A DNA stretch of 64,000 nt from contig NZ_JAAXYO010000180.1 of NCBI RefSeq assembly GCF_018854015.1, positions 75,911 to 139,910 on the forward strand. The letters are read 5' to 3'. The DNA comes from Igneacidithiobacillus copahuensis (GTDB lineage: Bacteria > Pseudomonadota > Gammaproteobacteria > Acidithiobacillales > Acidithiobacillaceae). The notes below the pieces were generated by a model. It saw only the letters and a program-made list of their open reading frames with translations. It had not been told where the DNA came from and searched no databases. The position numbers and the translations under genes are program-made. How positions within the stretch are numbered: the stretch's first letter is position 1; the number at the start of each line of letters is the position of its first letter. This document shows, piece after piece, positions 8,704-19,098 of the stretch.

Positions 8704-9658
8704 CGCGCAAGGCCTCCTCCGCCGGGCGATGGGTATAGCCAAGCTGCTGTTCGGCTTTGCGCGAGTCGAAATACATGCGATGTGCGGCCATACGCAACTC
8801 ATCCGTACTGACCAGCGGCAAGCCGCGGCCACGCCAGCGCACCCAGGCCTCGGAGCCCCAGGCTATCGGGTACAACAGGCGACGCGGCAGACGCAGGCGC
8901 GGCGAGGGTCGCCCCGTCAAGCCGCTGATGCGGGTGAGGATGGCCTGCAGCGACAGATTGTCACCCCCGAGAATATAGCGTTCGCCCGGCTTCCCCTGCT
9001 GCAAGGCAAGCCAATGCCCCAGCGCTACATCATCCACATGCACGACGTTGAGGCCGGTATCGACATAAGCGGGCATACGCCCGGCTGCCGCCTCGAGCAC
9101 CATGCGCCCGGTCGGCGTCGGCTTGCGATCCTCGGGACCAATGGGGGTGGAGGGATTGACGATGACGATCGGCGCGCCCTCCTCACGACACAAGGCGCGC
9201 ACCCGCTCCTCAGCCAGAAACTTGCTGCGTTTGTAATGACCGATCATGTCGGCGAGAGTGGATGGAGTGTCTTCATCGCTCGCTTGCCCATCGTCGCGCA
9301 GGCCCAGCACCGCGACGCTGCTGGTGTAGACGATACGTTCCACGCCGGCATCCAGGGCGGCGCGCAGCAACGCCTCGGTCCCAGCGACATTGGCCTGATA
9401 CATGGGTTCGGGATCCGGTACCCAGAGGCGATAATCCGCGGCTACATGGAAGACCCAACGGCAGCCCGCCACCGCCCGCTGCAGGCTGGCCGGATCACAG
9501 AGATCGCCCTCCACCCGTTCGACGTCCGGCAAAGTTTTCCACGCGCTGTCATCCGCGCCGGCGCGCGCCAGCACGCGCACCGGGACTCCCTCCAGGGTCA
9601 AGCGCCGCAATACTGCTGCACCCACAAAACCAGAGGCGCCGGTAATCAGTGCCCGCAT
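8666..9658 (-). CDS. hpnA: Hopanoid-associated sugar epimerase HpnA
   Basis: 330 aa, extended short-chain dehydrogenase fold. GASGFVGAAV at the N-terminus is the Rossmann NAD(P)-binding loop and YKRSK the catalytic YxxxK. HpnA is found throughout hopanoid clusters; its exact substrate is not settled. The ATG at 9658 follows GGAG at 8 bp and overlaps the hpnG stop by 13 bp; the open frame upstream lies within hpnG. Confidence 0.9.
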   Translation of the reverse strand: MRALITGASGFVGAAVLRRLTLEGVPVRVLARAGADDSAWKTLPDVERVEGDLCDPASLQRAVAGCRWVFHVAADYRLWVPDPEPMYQANVAGTEALLRAALDAGVERIVYTSSVAVLGLRDDGQASDEDTPSTLADMIGHYKRSKFLAEERVRALCREEGAPIVIVNPSTPIGPEDRKPTPTGRMVLEAAAGRMPAYVDTGLNVVHVDDVALGHWLALQQGKPGERYILGGDNLSLQAILTRISGLTGRPSPRLRLPRRLLYPIAWGSEAWVRWRGRGLPLVSTDELRMAAHRMYFDSRKAEQQLGYTHRPAEEALRDAVAWFAEHRYF

Positions 9659-10374
9659 CGCAATTCTCCACTTTCCCATTCGCTGCGCAGTTGCCGCAGG
9701 GTGGCAGCGGCCCGCTGCATTTGTCCGCCGAGCCTGAGCAGCCGCGGCAGATCTTGCGGACGACGCAGCAATTGCCAAAGAAACCCGGGTAAACGCGGGG
9801 TACCGACGGCATCGACGCCGAAGCGCACGGCGTCCGGCACGACGGCATCGACACTGTCAACGATAACGCGCAAGGCAAGAAAGGGAACCCCCTCGGCCTT
9901 TGCCAATGCGGCTAGCGCGCCACTCTCCATATCCACGGCGAGCGCCTGTTGCGCATAGGCCGTTTTGCTTTGCCGATCGACCAGCATCTGGGCAAGCGAC
10001 AGCAAGTCCTCCCGCCGTGCCTGCGGATGCTGGGCGAGAAAATGACTTGCCAAAGCTTCATCCGCAGAGTACGCGGCCTCCCGCCAGAGAATCTTCCGGG
10101 GAATACAAAGATCGCCCGCTTGCAAGTCCCCCCGCAAGGCGCCGGCGGTGCCTACACTCAGCAGGGCCTCGGCCCCCGCTGCCAGAAGCGCGCGACCCGC
10201 CTCTGCTGCGGCCTCGGGGCCCATCCCGGAAAGAACGGCAAGATGCCCACCCGTGCAGGAGTGCACCTTACCCATGGGCGAGGCTGGCAGACCCAATGCC
10301 TTGGCCTCGACCGCCAGGGCAACGACCAGACCTAGACGCCGGCCTGCAGGTTTTGATAGCGGCTGAGAGCCCAT
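9646..10374 (-). CDS. hpnG: Hopanoid nucleoside phosphorylase HpnG
   Basis: 242 aa, purine nucleoside phosphorylase/MTAN-like fold, with SVGTAGAL (phosphate/ribose region) and AVDMESGAL (the conserved Met-Glu that binds ribose). HpnG removes adenine from adenosylhopane to give the phosphoribosyl form, directly after HpnH. The ATG at 10374 overlaps shc by 43 bp and has no clear ribosome site; a shorter start inside the overlap cannot be excluded. Confidence 0.88.
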   Translation of the reverse strand: MGSQPLSKPAGRRLGLVVALAVEAKALGLPASPMGKVHSCTGGHLAVLSGMGPEAAAEAGRALLAAGAEALLSVGTAGALRGDLQAGDLCIPRKILWREAAYSADEALASHFLAQHPQARREDLLSLAQMLVDRQSKTAYAQQALAVDMESGALAALAKAEGVPFLALRVIVDSVDAVVPDAVRFGVDAVGTPRLPGFLWQLLRRPQDLPRLLRLGGQMQRAAATLRQLRSEWESGELRCGH

Positions 10375-12254
10375 AAAGGGAAATACAGTTTGTACCCGTG
10401 GTAGGTAATGTAGAAAACTCGCGGGAAGCCAGGGGCGTTGAACCAGGGATCGTGCCATTCGCCATCTTCACTCTGCTGTTCCTGCAGCCACTGGATGCCG
10501 CGCCGCAGGGCCTCGCTGTTGCTGTCACCCGCCGCCATCAGGGCCAGACAGGCCCAGGCCGTGTGGGCCGCCGTCGACGCTTGCCCCTGACCGGCGAGCC
10601 CAGGATCGAGATAGGAGTCGTTGCTCTCGCCCCAACCTCCGTCCGCCTGCTGCACACTCCGCAGCCAATCCGCGGCCCGTCGCATCGCGGGCTGCAGGGC
10701 GCTGTCCCCCAACTCGGAAAACGCCAGGAGCACCGACCAGGTACCATAGATGTAATTGGTGCCCCAGCGACCAAACCAGGAGCCATTGGCCTCCTGTTGC
10801 GCCAACAGGTAGTGCACGAGCCGTTCGATGGCCGGTCGGTCCTGGGGACGCGCGAGGGCAGCAAGAAAGGTCAATACCCGCCCACTGACATCGGCCGTCG
10901 GCGGGTCCAGCAGCGCTTTGTGATCGGCAAAAGGAATCTCATTCAGATAGTAGTGGGTATTATCGACATCATAGGCGCCAAAACCGCCATTGCGTGACTG
11001 CATACCCACCAGCCAGTCTGCGGCCCGTTCCAGCGCTGGTCGGTCTTCCGTCCGACCAGCCAGGAGCAAAGTCCAGGCCACCGCTGCCGTATCATCCAGG
11101 TCCGGATAATAAGAATTTTCGTACTGAAAAGCCCAGCCACCACCTGGCAGATCTGGGCGACTAAACTGCCAGTCTCCCGGAGCATCGGTGATCTGCCGGT
11201 CGAGGAGCCAACGCATGGCAGCCAAAGCATTTTCGTCAGGCTCGGGCGCAATCTCGAGCAGGGCGCGCAGCCCCCAGCAGGTGTCCCAGACCGGGGAGAC
11301 GCAGGGCTGGCAATAGGCCTCATGGACGCCTTCGACGAGCAGATTACGCAAGGCCTGCCCCGTCTGTTGTCGGTACGGGTGGTCTTCCGCATATCCCAGC
11401 AGGGCGAGGGCCTCGTGGGCGTTGACCATGGCGGGAAATATGCCATTCACCCCATGCACTCCATTCAGACGTGCGGTAAACCAGGCCTCGGCGCGACGGA
11501 TGGCAGCTCGTCGCAGAACGCCGGGAATGAATGGCTCGAGTGCCCGCCCAAGACGATCTCCGGCGAGAAACACCCGCGCAACAATACCTTTGCGTGCACA
11601 GACAAAATAGTCACGGATTGCGAATGGCTTCTCGCGAAAGAGTTCTTCGATACCGATACCCGTGGGATTCTTCGCCTGCGCCTTGAGACTGCAAAGGATG
11701 AAGAGAGGCACCATGACCGTGCGCGACCACGATGCCACCTTGTAGATGTGCATCGGAAACCAGCGGGGAAAGAGCAGGATTTCCACGGGGATGAAGGGGA
11801 CGGCGCGCCAAGGTACCTGGCGGAACAAAGCCAGGGTGATGCGGGTGAAGACATTGGCGTGCTCTGCTCCCCCGTGCGCGAGAATGGCCGCCCGCGCCCG
11901 ACGCATATGCGTTGCCTCGGGGGCGTCTCCGGCAAGCTTGAGGGCATAGTAGGCCTTTACCGAGGCACTCATGTCGAAGTCGCCACCATAATAGAGAGGC
12001 CAACCACCATGCTCTGCCTGGTGCCGCCGCAGATACACCGCAATCTTGCGCTGCAAGGGGACGTCGATTTCGTCCATGTAGTGCATCATCAGGATATATT
12101 CGGCGGGAATGGTGCAGTCCGCTTCAAACTCAAAGCACCAGTGTCCATCTTCCGCCTGCCGCCTGCGGAGTGCGGCGCGTGCCGCTGCAATCGCTCTTTC
12201 CAGGGGCGCATGCAACTGCCGCGCCACTCCGTAGCGGGCGCTGGGCATCAACAT
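10332..12254 (-). CDS. shc: Squalene-hopene cyclase
   Basis: 640 aa, normal length for the family. The catalytic acid motif DLDD(TA) is at residues 385-388. Several QW-type repeats are visible, for example QEANGSW, QQADGGW, QSRNGGF and an EHGGW near residue 81. It cyclises squalene to hopene and diplopterol at the inner membrane. The start ATG overlaps the preceding squalene synthase stop; a second Met two codons in (12248) forms a TGATG overlap and is equally possible. Gene order shc-hpnG-hpnA supports the assignment. Confidence 0.96.
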   Translation of the reverse strand: MLMPSARYGVARQLHAPLERAIAAARAALRRRQAEDGHWCFEFEADCTIPAEYILMMHYMDEIDVPLQRKIAVYLRRHQAEHGGWPLYYGGDFDMSASVKAYYALKLAGDAPEATHMRRARAAILAHGGAEHANVFTRITLALFRQVPWRAVPFIPVEILLFPRWFPMHIYKVASWSRTVMVPLFILCSLKAQAKNPTGIGIEELFREKPFAIRDYFVCARKGIVARVFLAGDRLGRALEPFIPGVLRRAAIRRAEAWFTARLNGVHGVNGIFPAMVNAHEALALLGYAEDHPYRQQTGQALRNLLVEGVHEAYCQPCVSPVWDTCWGLRALLEIAPEPDENALAAMRWLLDRQITDAPGDWQFSRPDLPGGGWAFQYENSYYPDLDDTAAVAWTLLLAGRTEDRPALERAADWLVGMQSRNGGFGAYDVDNTHYYLNEIPFADHKALLDPPTADVSGRVLTFLAALARPQDRPAIERLVHYLLAQQEANGSWFGRWGTNYIYGTWSVLLAFSELGDSALQPAMRRAADWLRSVQQADGGWGESNDSYLDPGLAGQGQASTAAHTAWACLALMAAGDSNSEALRRGIQWLQEQQSEDGEWHDPWFNAPGFPRVFYITYHGYKLYFPLWALSRYQNLQAGV

Positions 12255-13312
12255 ATCTGCCCCTGCGGCAGACGCTTGACGGCCACCCGAAAGGTCAGAT
12301 CCAGCAAGGGATCGAAGCGATGCAGCAGACGCGACAGCAAGACGACATTGCGCACCGTATCCCGGCTGATCTTGACCTCGTCGGCACTACAAAAGCTGGG
12401 GTTTTCCGCAATGCGACGCAAGGTCAACACGGCCATGGCGATGGCCCAGAGACAAAAATCCCGCATCCCAGTCTGCTCGGCAGGGATCTGTAGCGTAAAG
12501 GTCAGGGCGTTGCGCAGGTGCTGCGCTGCCAACGCGATCATCTCCGTCAACAAGGCTGTGAACCCGGGATGGCTCATACCCGGGTGCAATTGCCCCGGCG
12601 CCAGACCGTGGGCGCGGAGGCGATCCTGGGGCAACCAGAGCACTCCCCGTCCCCAATCCGTCCACAGGTCTTTCAGAATATTGGTCATCTGCAGGCCCTG
12701 GCCAAACGATACCGCGAGCCCCGGTAGATCCGCGCCGCCGGCGAGCATCCGCGGCTCCTCCTCCACGAACAGGGTGGTGAGCATCTCGCCGACGACACCG
12801 GCAACCACATAGCAATAGTGGTCCATGTCGGCCTGATCCCGCAAACCGTCACGCGAGGCCCGACGTTGGAATTCCGCCATCCCCTCACCCATGATTTCGA
12901 CACAGCGAATGAGAGCACTTTGCTGCACGGAGTTGAAGGAGTGGGTCAACGACACGACCGAGGGAGTATTGGCAATCAGGTCATGTTCGCCTTCGGGCAT
13001 CTCTGCTGCCATCTCCCGGGCAAAACCGCTAGCAAACTCCTCTGCCGGCGTCTCCCTGCGCAAGACCGCAAGGAAAACCTTTTGCCAGCGCGCCTTAGCC
13101 TCCCAGTCAAGCCGCGGATCATCCTCGATGGTGTCGGCGATACGGCAGAGCAGGTAGCCGTTGCCTACCGTCTCCTGCAATCCAGCCGGCAGACGCGGAA
13201 TGGTCAGGGCAAAGGTTCGCGAAACGCGCTGCAGGCTCGCTGTCTGATAGCGCAGGGCGGCTTCCCGATCGATGATTCCTGGGGCCAGCGCTGGGGCAAT
13301 ATTATCGGTCAT
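12248..13312 (-). CDS. sqs: Squalene synthase (farnesyl-diphosphate farnesyltransferase)
   Basis: 354 aa, head-to-head prenyl synthase fold. First Asp-rich motif DTIEDD at residues 60-65, second KDLWTD at 212-217, plus LCRIAD and VAGVVGEM signatures. The pattern fits a one-enzyme squalene synthase of eukaryotic/methanotroph type better than the bacterial HpnC or HpnD, and no hpnC, hpnD or hpnE is nearby. The substrate would be farnesyl diphosphate with NADPH. It is the first gene of the hopanoid block; an 80-bp gap separates it from the response regulator. No long C-terminal membrane anchor is evident. Confidence 0.88.
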   Translation of the reverse strand: MTDNIAPALAPGIIDREAALRYQTASLQRVSRTFALTIPRLPAGLQETVGNGYLLCRIADTIEDDPRLDWEAKARWQKVFLAVLRRETPAEEFASGFAREMAAEMPEGEHDLIANTPSVVSLTHSFNSVQQSALIRCVEIMGEGMAEFQRRASRDGLRDQADMDHYCYVVAGVVGEMLTTLFVEEEPRMLAGGADLPGLAVSFGQGLQMTNILKDLWTDWGRGVLWLPQDRLRAHGLAPGQLHPGMSHPGFTALLTEMIALAAQHLRNALTFTLQIPAEQTGMRDFCLWAIAMAVLTLRRIAENPSFCSADEVKISRDTVRNVVLLSRLLHRFDPLLDLTFRVAVKRLPQGQIC

Positions 13313-13392
13313 TCTACGTCCATGCCGAAGGAATTAAGGCGGGACTGTAAACGCCCGGAGCCGCCCGCGCAAGTTTCCACAGTCGAAACAGC

Positions 13393-14791
<1,399 letters not shown>

Positions 14792-14799
<8 letters not shown>

Positions 14800-16252
14800 G
14801 GGAATTCTCCTCTACTTGAGCGGGGCAAGGGATCAGCAGGGTAACCTCAGCGCCACCCTGGGGTCGATTGGCAAGCTGCACCTCTCCTCCCAGGCTGCGC
14901 ACGAATCGCCGCACCATGGCCAGTCCCAGGCCGGTGCCATGCTCGCGGGCACTGGCAAAGGGACGGATACCATCGCGCAGAAGATTGGCCGGTAACCCCG
15001 GTCCATCGTCGCCCACTACCAAACGAATACGGCCGCCCTCGGCGCGCGACAGCGCCACCGTGATTTCCCCAGCCTGGGCATCGAGGGCCTGCCGGGCATT
15101 GAGCACCAGATTGAGTAATGCTTGCCGGAACTGGTCCACCGGCAGCAGGCACCCCCCCAGATCCGGCGCGACGTCAAGCCGTAAGCGGATTTGCAGCGGT
15201 AACTGGTACTGCAGGAGATTCAACAGTGCCTCCACAACCTCGCCGGGCTGCACCCATTGCGCAGACTCGCCTGCCTGCCGGGCACCGCGCAGCTGTTGAT
15301 CGAGGAGGCGGCTGACCCGCCGCAGTTCCTCTTCCATCAGCGCCAGCCTGGCATCCAGCTCGGGATCGAGGATTTCCCGACGAATGTTGGCGCAGCCAAC
15401 CTGCAGTCCAGCCAGTGGATTGCGTAGTTCATGGGCAAAAGCGGCGGCTGCCTCGCCCACCGCTGCCATGCGCTCGGAACGGGTCATTGCCGCCTGCTGT
15501 GCCATCAGGGTGCTGGCTGCCTCGTGCACCTCCTGTTGCAGATCTTGCAGATAGCGGCGGCGTTGCCGTTCCAGCTCTTCCAGGCGTCCCACCATCTGGT
15601 TATAGAAGTGCAGCAAAGGAACAATGCCTGGGTCCGCGTGCCCTTCTCCTACCCGTTGGAAGCCGCCCAACTCCAGGGAACCCATGGCCGCCTGCAAACG
15701 TCGCAACGGACTCAAGATGCGCGTACGGAAAAAGATCAGGGTGACGATGACGAAGATCATGAAGGCGATCAGGGCAATCACCGAACCGATCAGGGTGTAG
15801 CGCGAGTCATGACCGGCGGCAAGCACCAGGCCCCGCCCGTGCAGGTGGGCGGCGAGATTCCAGGCACTGAGATTGGCAAAGACCTGGGGCAAATCGACAG
15901 GGTCTCCGCGCGCCGACAATGCCTGCAACTGTTGCAGTTGCGCTTCGCCACCCTCGGCGGCAAAGCCAGGGGGCAAATCCTGCAATTCACGGGCCAGTAC
16001 CTGCATGGCTGCCTGGGCACCGTGTTGGCGCCATGCCAAACTGCAATCACGGTTGATTTCGCCAATGCGGATCATGTTCGCCGTGTAGATTTTCAGTTTT
16101 GCCAGATCCTGATTGGTGTGCACCAGCAACACCCCCAGCAGCAACAACGCAAAGACCACGAATTGGACCAGCAGAATGCCAATGGTGCGGAAGGGCGCAA
16201 AAGGGATCCGTCGTTGCAGATCCGAACCGCCAGGCAAGCGCAACATGGCCAA
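14792..16252 (-). CDS. Membrane sensor histidine kinase
   Basis: 486 aa. Membrane segments at about 23-44 and 153-175 enclose a roughly 105-residue periplasmic sensor region; a HAMP-like linker follows, then HisKA with FAHELRNPL (phospho-His at 274), the N box NLVLNARQAL and the G box GDDGPGLP. It pairs with the overlapping response regulator. The sensor region is Gln/Ala/Leu-rich and matches nothing I recognise, so the signal is unknown. The start is uncertain: TTG at 16252 has GAGG at 10 bp, ATG at 16246 is the alternative. Confidence 0.92.
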
Positions 16253-16254
16253 TT

Positions 16255-17238
16255 TCAGTTGGCCTCACCCTGCCCACGTTGCATCAGGGCACGGGAAGCC
16301 TCCGCGGCGGAGCGACCCGCGTGGAGGACACGATAGACTTCGGTGACGATGGGCATCTCGATTCCCCGCGCCAGCGCCAGATGATACAGAGCATGACTGC
16401 TGCGCCATCCTTCTACCTCTTCGCCGAGCTCCTGCAGCACCCGCGCGGGTGATTTTCCGGCACCAATACCTAGCCCCAGCCGCCGATTCCGGGAAAGGTC
16501 ACTGCTCGCCGTAAGAATCAGATCCCCCGCGCCAGCCAGCCCAAAAAAGGTATCGGCCTGACCGCCCAGCGCCACTCCCAGGCGCAGCAATTCCGCCAGA
16601 CCACGGGTAATCAATGCGGCACGGGCGCTGTCACCATTCCCCAGCCCATCGGAAATTCCGGCGGCAATGGCGAGGACATTTTTGATGGCACCAGCCAGAC
16701 AGACACCAGCAACATCCGAGCTCGGGTAGATGCGCAACTGCTCGGAACGCCATGCAGGAGCCCAGGTATCCAAATAGCGAGGGGAATCGCTAGCCAGGGT
16801 GATGGCGAGCGGTCTTCCACAAGCGAGATCACTGGCAAAACTGGGGCCGGAGAGAACTCCCCAGGACCATTCTGGAATTTCCTGAGCGAAAACCTCATCC
16901 AGCCGGGCTTGACTGTCGCGCTCCAATCCCTTGCTTGCCAGCGTCAGCGCGACATCCCTTGGCAGCGAAGGGCGTAGTTTGCGCAAGGCATCACGTACAG
17001 CATGGCTGGGGAGCGCAATCACCAGCTCCCGACTAGCCTGCAGGGCCTTCTGCCAATCGTGGGTAAGGAGCAGATTCTCAGGGCGAGAAAGCTGCGGAAA
17101 ATGGGGCAGGCTCGCGGGGCCGGAAGCCGAAGCATCCAGTGATCGACCCCATAGGCGCACCTGGTCACCGCGACGGGCCAGGGTAACGGCGAGGGCCGTG
17201 CCCCAATGACCGGCCCCAAGCACCGTTCGTACTACCAT
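16255..17238 (-). CDS. gpsA: NAD(P)+ glycerol-3-phosphate dehydrogenase
   Basis: 327 aa, usual length. N-terminal GAGHWGTALA dinucleotide-binding loop; VCLAGAIKNVLAIAAG contains the catalytic Lys region. It makes sn-glycerol-3-phosphate from dihydroxyacetone phosphate for phospholipid synthesis. The start is 2 bp after the secB stop, the common secB-gpsA pair. Product assignment is secure. Confidence 0.95.
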   Translation of the reverse strand: MVVRTVLGAGHWGTALAVTLARRGDQVRLWGRSLDASASGPASLPHFPQLSRPENLLLTHDWQKALQASRELVIALPSHAVRDALRKLRPSLPRDVALTLASKGLERDSQARLDEVFAQEIPEWSWGVLSGPSFASDLACGRPLAITLASDSPRYLDTWAPAWRSEQLRIYPSSDVAGVCLAGAIKNVLAIAAGISDGLGNGDSARAALITRGLAELLRLGVALGGQADTFFGLAGAGDLILTASSDLSRNRRLGLGIGAGKSPARVLQELGEEVEGWRSSHALYHLALARGIEMPIVTEVYRVLHAGRSAAEASRALMQRGQGEAN

Positions 17239-17240
17239 AA

Positions 17241-17702
17241 TTACTGGGTGGTGTGCTGACTTTGTTCGAGCTGCGCCTGCTGATAGAGCGCCTCGAAATT
17301 CACCGGGTGCAGATGCAGCGGCTGGAACCCCCCGCGTCCAACTAAGTCTGCCACCGCCTCACGAGCATAGGGAAAGAGGATGGTCGGGCAATGTACGGCA
17401 AGGAGGATGGGTTGATGCTCCGCCGGGATGTTCTGCATGCGGAACAGTCCGCCCTGCTGAACCTCGACAGCAAAATAGGTGCTGTCCGCGCTCTTGGCAT
17501 TCACCGTGACCGTCAACACCACTTCGACCAGATCTGGCGATCCGGGCACTTCATGGGTTTCCGTGTTCAGGCCGACATCCACGGAAGGCGCCTCCGCCAT
17601 GGTAAAGCTTTGCGGCGCGTTCGGTGACTCAAAAGAAAGGTCCTTCACGTAAATCCGCTCGATCATGAATACTGGTTCTTGCTCTGCCATATTTGCCGCC
17701 AT
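17241..17702 (-). CDS. secB: Protein-export chaperone SecB
   Basis: 153 aa, typical SecB length. Recognised from the order of conserved stretches: IYVKDLSFE at the N-terminus, YFAVEVQQGGLF in the middle and CPTILFPYAREAVADLVGRGGF towards the C-terminus. It holds preproteins unfolded and delivers them to SecA. ATG at 17702; a second Met (MAEQEP, 17690) is possible. First gene of the minus-strand block, diverging from the DsrE-like gene. Confidence 0.95.
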   Translation of the reverse strand: MAANMAEQEPVFMIERIYVKDLSFESPNAPQSFTMAEAPSVDVGLNTETHEVPGSPDLVEVVLTVTVNAKSADSTYFAVEVQQGGLFRMQNIPAEHQPILLAVHCPTILFPYAREAVADLVGRGGFQPLHLHPVNFEALYQQAQLEQSQHTTQ

Positions 17703-17794
17703 GGGTATTGCCCTTTGTGATTCAGAAAAACAATGGCGCCAGTGTACCTACTCCGACAGCAAATCGCCACGTCGCCGCGAGGGCAGTAAATGTT

Positions 17795-17803
17795 TGCTAC
17801 ACT
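17795..17803 (+). promoter_or_regulatory. Extended -10 element before the DsrE-like gene
   Basis: TGC-TACACT (TGn plus hexamer) lies 63 bp before the start codon in the 164-bp divergent region between secB and the DsrE-like gene. No convincing -35 is visible at 17 bp. Assigned on sequence resemblance only. Confidence 0.35.
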
Positions 17804-17866
17804 CAAGGAAACAGCAGGGATGCGAAGATCTTTCCATGCCCTCGCCCGCAACGGAGGATCGCAGCC

Positions 17867-18220
17867 ATGCAAAGACCCGAAAACGCTATGCAATGGACGG
17901 TTCTGATCCGTTCTGTCGCCGGCAGCGAGAGCAACCCGGTACTGCACGCCTTGCGCACCGCTATTGCCGCCCTTGCCGACGACATTCAAGTCAAAGTTTT
18001 CTTCCTGGAGGCGGCGGTTGAGGTCTTGCGTTCGGGGGCTCAGACTGCGCATGCAGTGCATCACGATCTGCTGGCAGAGATTCGCGAGCTCGGCGGCGAA
18101 ATCCATGTCATTGTCTTGCCCAACGACGCGGGGGACCCCTTCCTGCCGGGCGTAAAGATTGGCAATATGGCGACTCTCGTGCGCAGCATGAAAAGCAGCG
18201 ATCAGGTGATCAGTTTTTGA
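17867..18220 (+). CDS. DsrE/DsrF-like family protein
   Basis: 117 aa, soluble. The VKVFFLEAAVEVL, LLAEIRELGGEIHVIVLPND and VKIGNMATLV stretches fit the small alpha/beta DsrE fold used in sulfur relay and trafficking. No cysteine is present, so a persulfide-carrying role like TusD/DsrE is unlikely for this copy. The ATG at 17867 has GGAGG at 9 bp; longer open frames upstream lack such a site. The stop overlaps the apaH start, so the two are co-translated. Confidence 0.7.
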   Translation: MQRPENAMQWTVLIRSVAGSESNPVLHALRTAIAALADDIQVKVFFLEAAVEVLRSGAQTAHAVHHDLLAEIRELGGEIHVIVLPNDAGDPFLPGVKIGNMATLVRSMKSSDQVISF

Positions 18221-19098
18221 GTAACGATTTTGTCGACACCCCAAACGGGACCTATGCAATCGGCGATGTGCAGGGCTGTTTTTCTGCATTGGAGCAGCTA
18301 TTGTCGCAGGTTGGTAGTTATGACTTTCTGTGGCTCGCTGGCGATCTCCTCAATCGCGGCCCGCAGAGCCACGCGACCCTCGCTTGGGCCTATGCGCAGC
18401 AGAACGGGATCCGCCTGGTCCTGGGCAACCACGACCTCTATGCCATCAGTCGCTGGGCTGGAATCGGCAAAGCCAAAAAGAGCGACACCCTGGCCGCCCT
18501 CCTCAGCGACCGCAGGGCTGACGACTATTTTCATTGGCTCCGCCAGCAGCCGCTCTTCTATAGCGATGGTAAACTGCCCTGGAATCTGGTTCACGCCGCT
18601 GTCGATGCCGAATGGAGCCTAGCCGACGCGGCTGGCCATGCCGAGGAAGTCCAGCGTGCCCTCAGCGGCAAGAACTGGAAGCGCTTTCTGAGAGGACTTT
18701 GGGAAAGCGAGGCGCCGCGGCGCTGGGCTGACTGCCGCAGCGAGGCGGATGCCCAGCGCTTTCGTGTCGCCGTCCTCACCCGAGCGCGCTGGGTGCGTGA
18801 AGATGGTCTTTATTCCTGGACCAATGAGGCGCCGGATACCAGTTACCTTCCCTGGCACGAGCGCTACTTTGCGCAACAGCCTGCGGGAAAATTCGTCTGC
18901 GGGCACTGGGCCACCCAAGGTTTACTGGTCCAGGAGCGTCTGCTGGCCCTGGACAGTGGCTGCGTGTGGGGGCGCCAGCTTAGCGCGGCGCGCATCGATC
19001 GAGATCCCGCCACCATCGTCCAAATCCAGTGTAACGACCTTTCCACGATCCCAGTCCCATCCATCAGCGTAGAACTGGAGACTATTCGCCATGCCTGA
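18217..19098 (+). CDS. apaH: Diadenosine tetraphosphatase (symmetrical)
   Basis: 293 aa, calcineurin-like phosphoesterase. GDVQGC, GDLLNRGP and GNHD supply the metal-binding residues; NLVHAAV, CGHWATQG and LDSGCVWG are the later family motifs. It hydrolyses Ap4A to two ADP. TTG start overlapping the preceding stop, with GGTGA at 7 bp. The stop overlaps the next gene by 8 bp. Confidence 0.92.
   Translation: MSNDFVDTPNGTYAIGDVQGCFSALEQLLSQVGSYDFLWLAGDLLNRGPQSHATLAWAYAQQNGIRLVLGNHDLYAISRWAGIGKAKKSDTLAALLSDRRADDYFHWLRQQPLFYSDGKLPWNLVHAAVDAEWSLADAAGHAEEVQRALSGKNWKRFLRGLWESEAPRRWADCRSEADAQRFRVAVLTRARWVREDGLYSWTNEAPDTSYLPWHERYFAQQPAGKFVCGHWATQGLLVQERLLALDSGCVWGRQLSAARIDRDPATIVQIQCNDLSTIPVPSISVELETIRHA

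Noticed and set aside
15431..16336. 301-codon open frame antisense to the histidine kinase
   Set aside because: Shadow of a confident kinase gene; low-complexity His/Gln/Arg composition and no motif.
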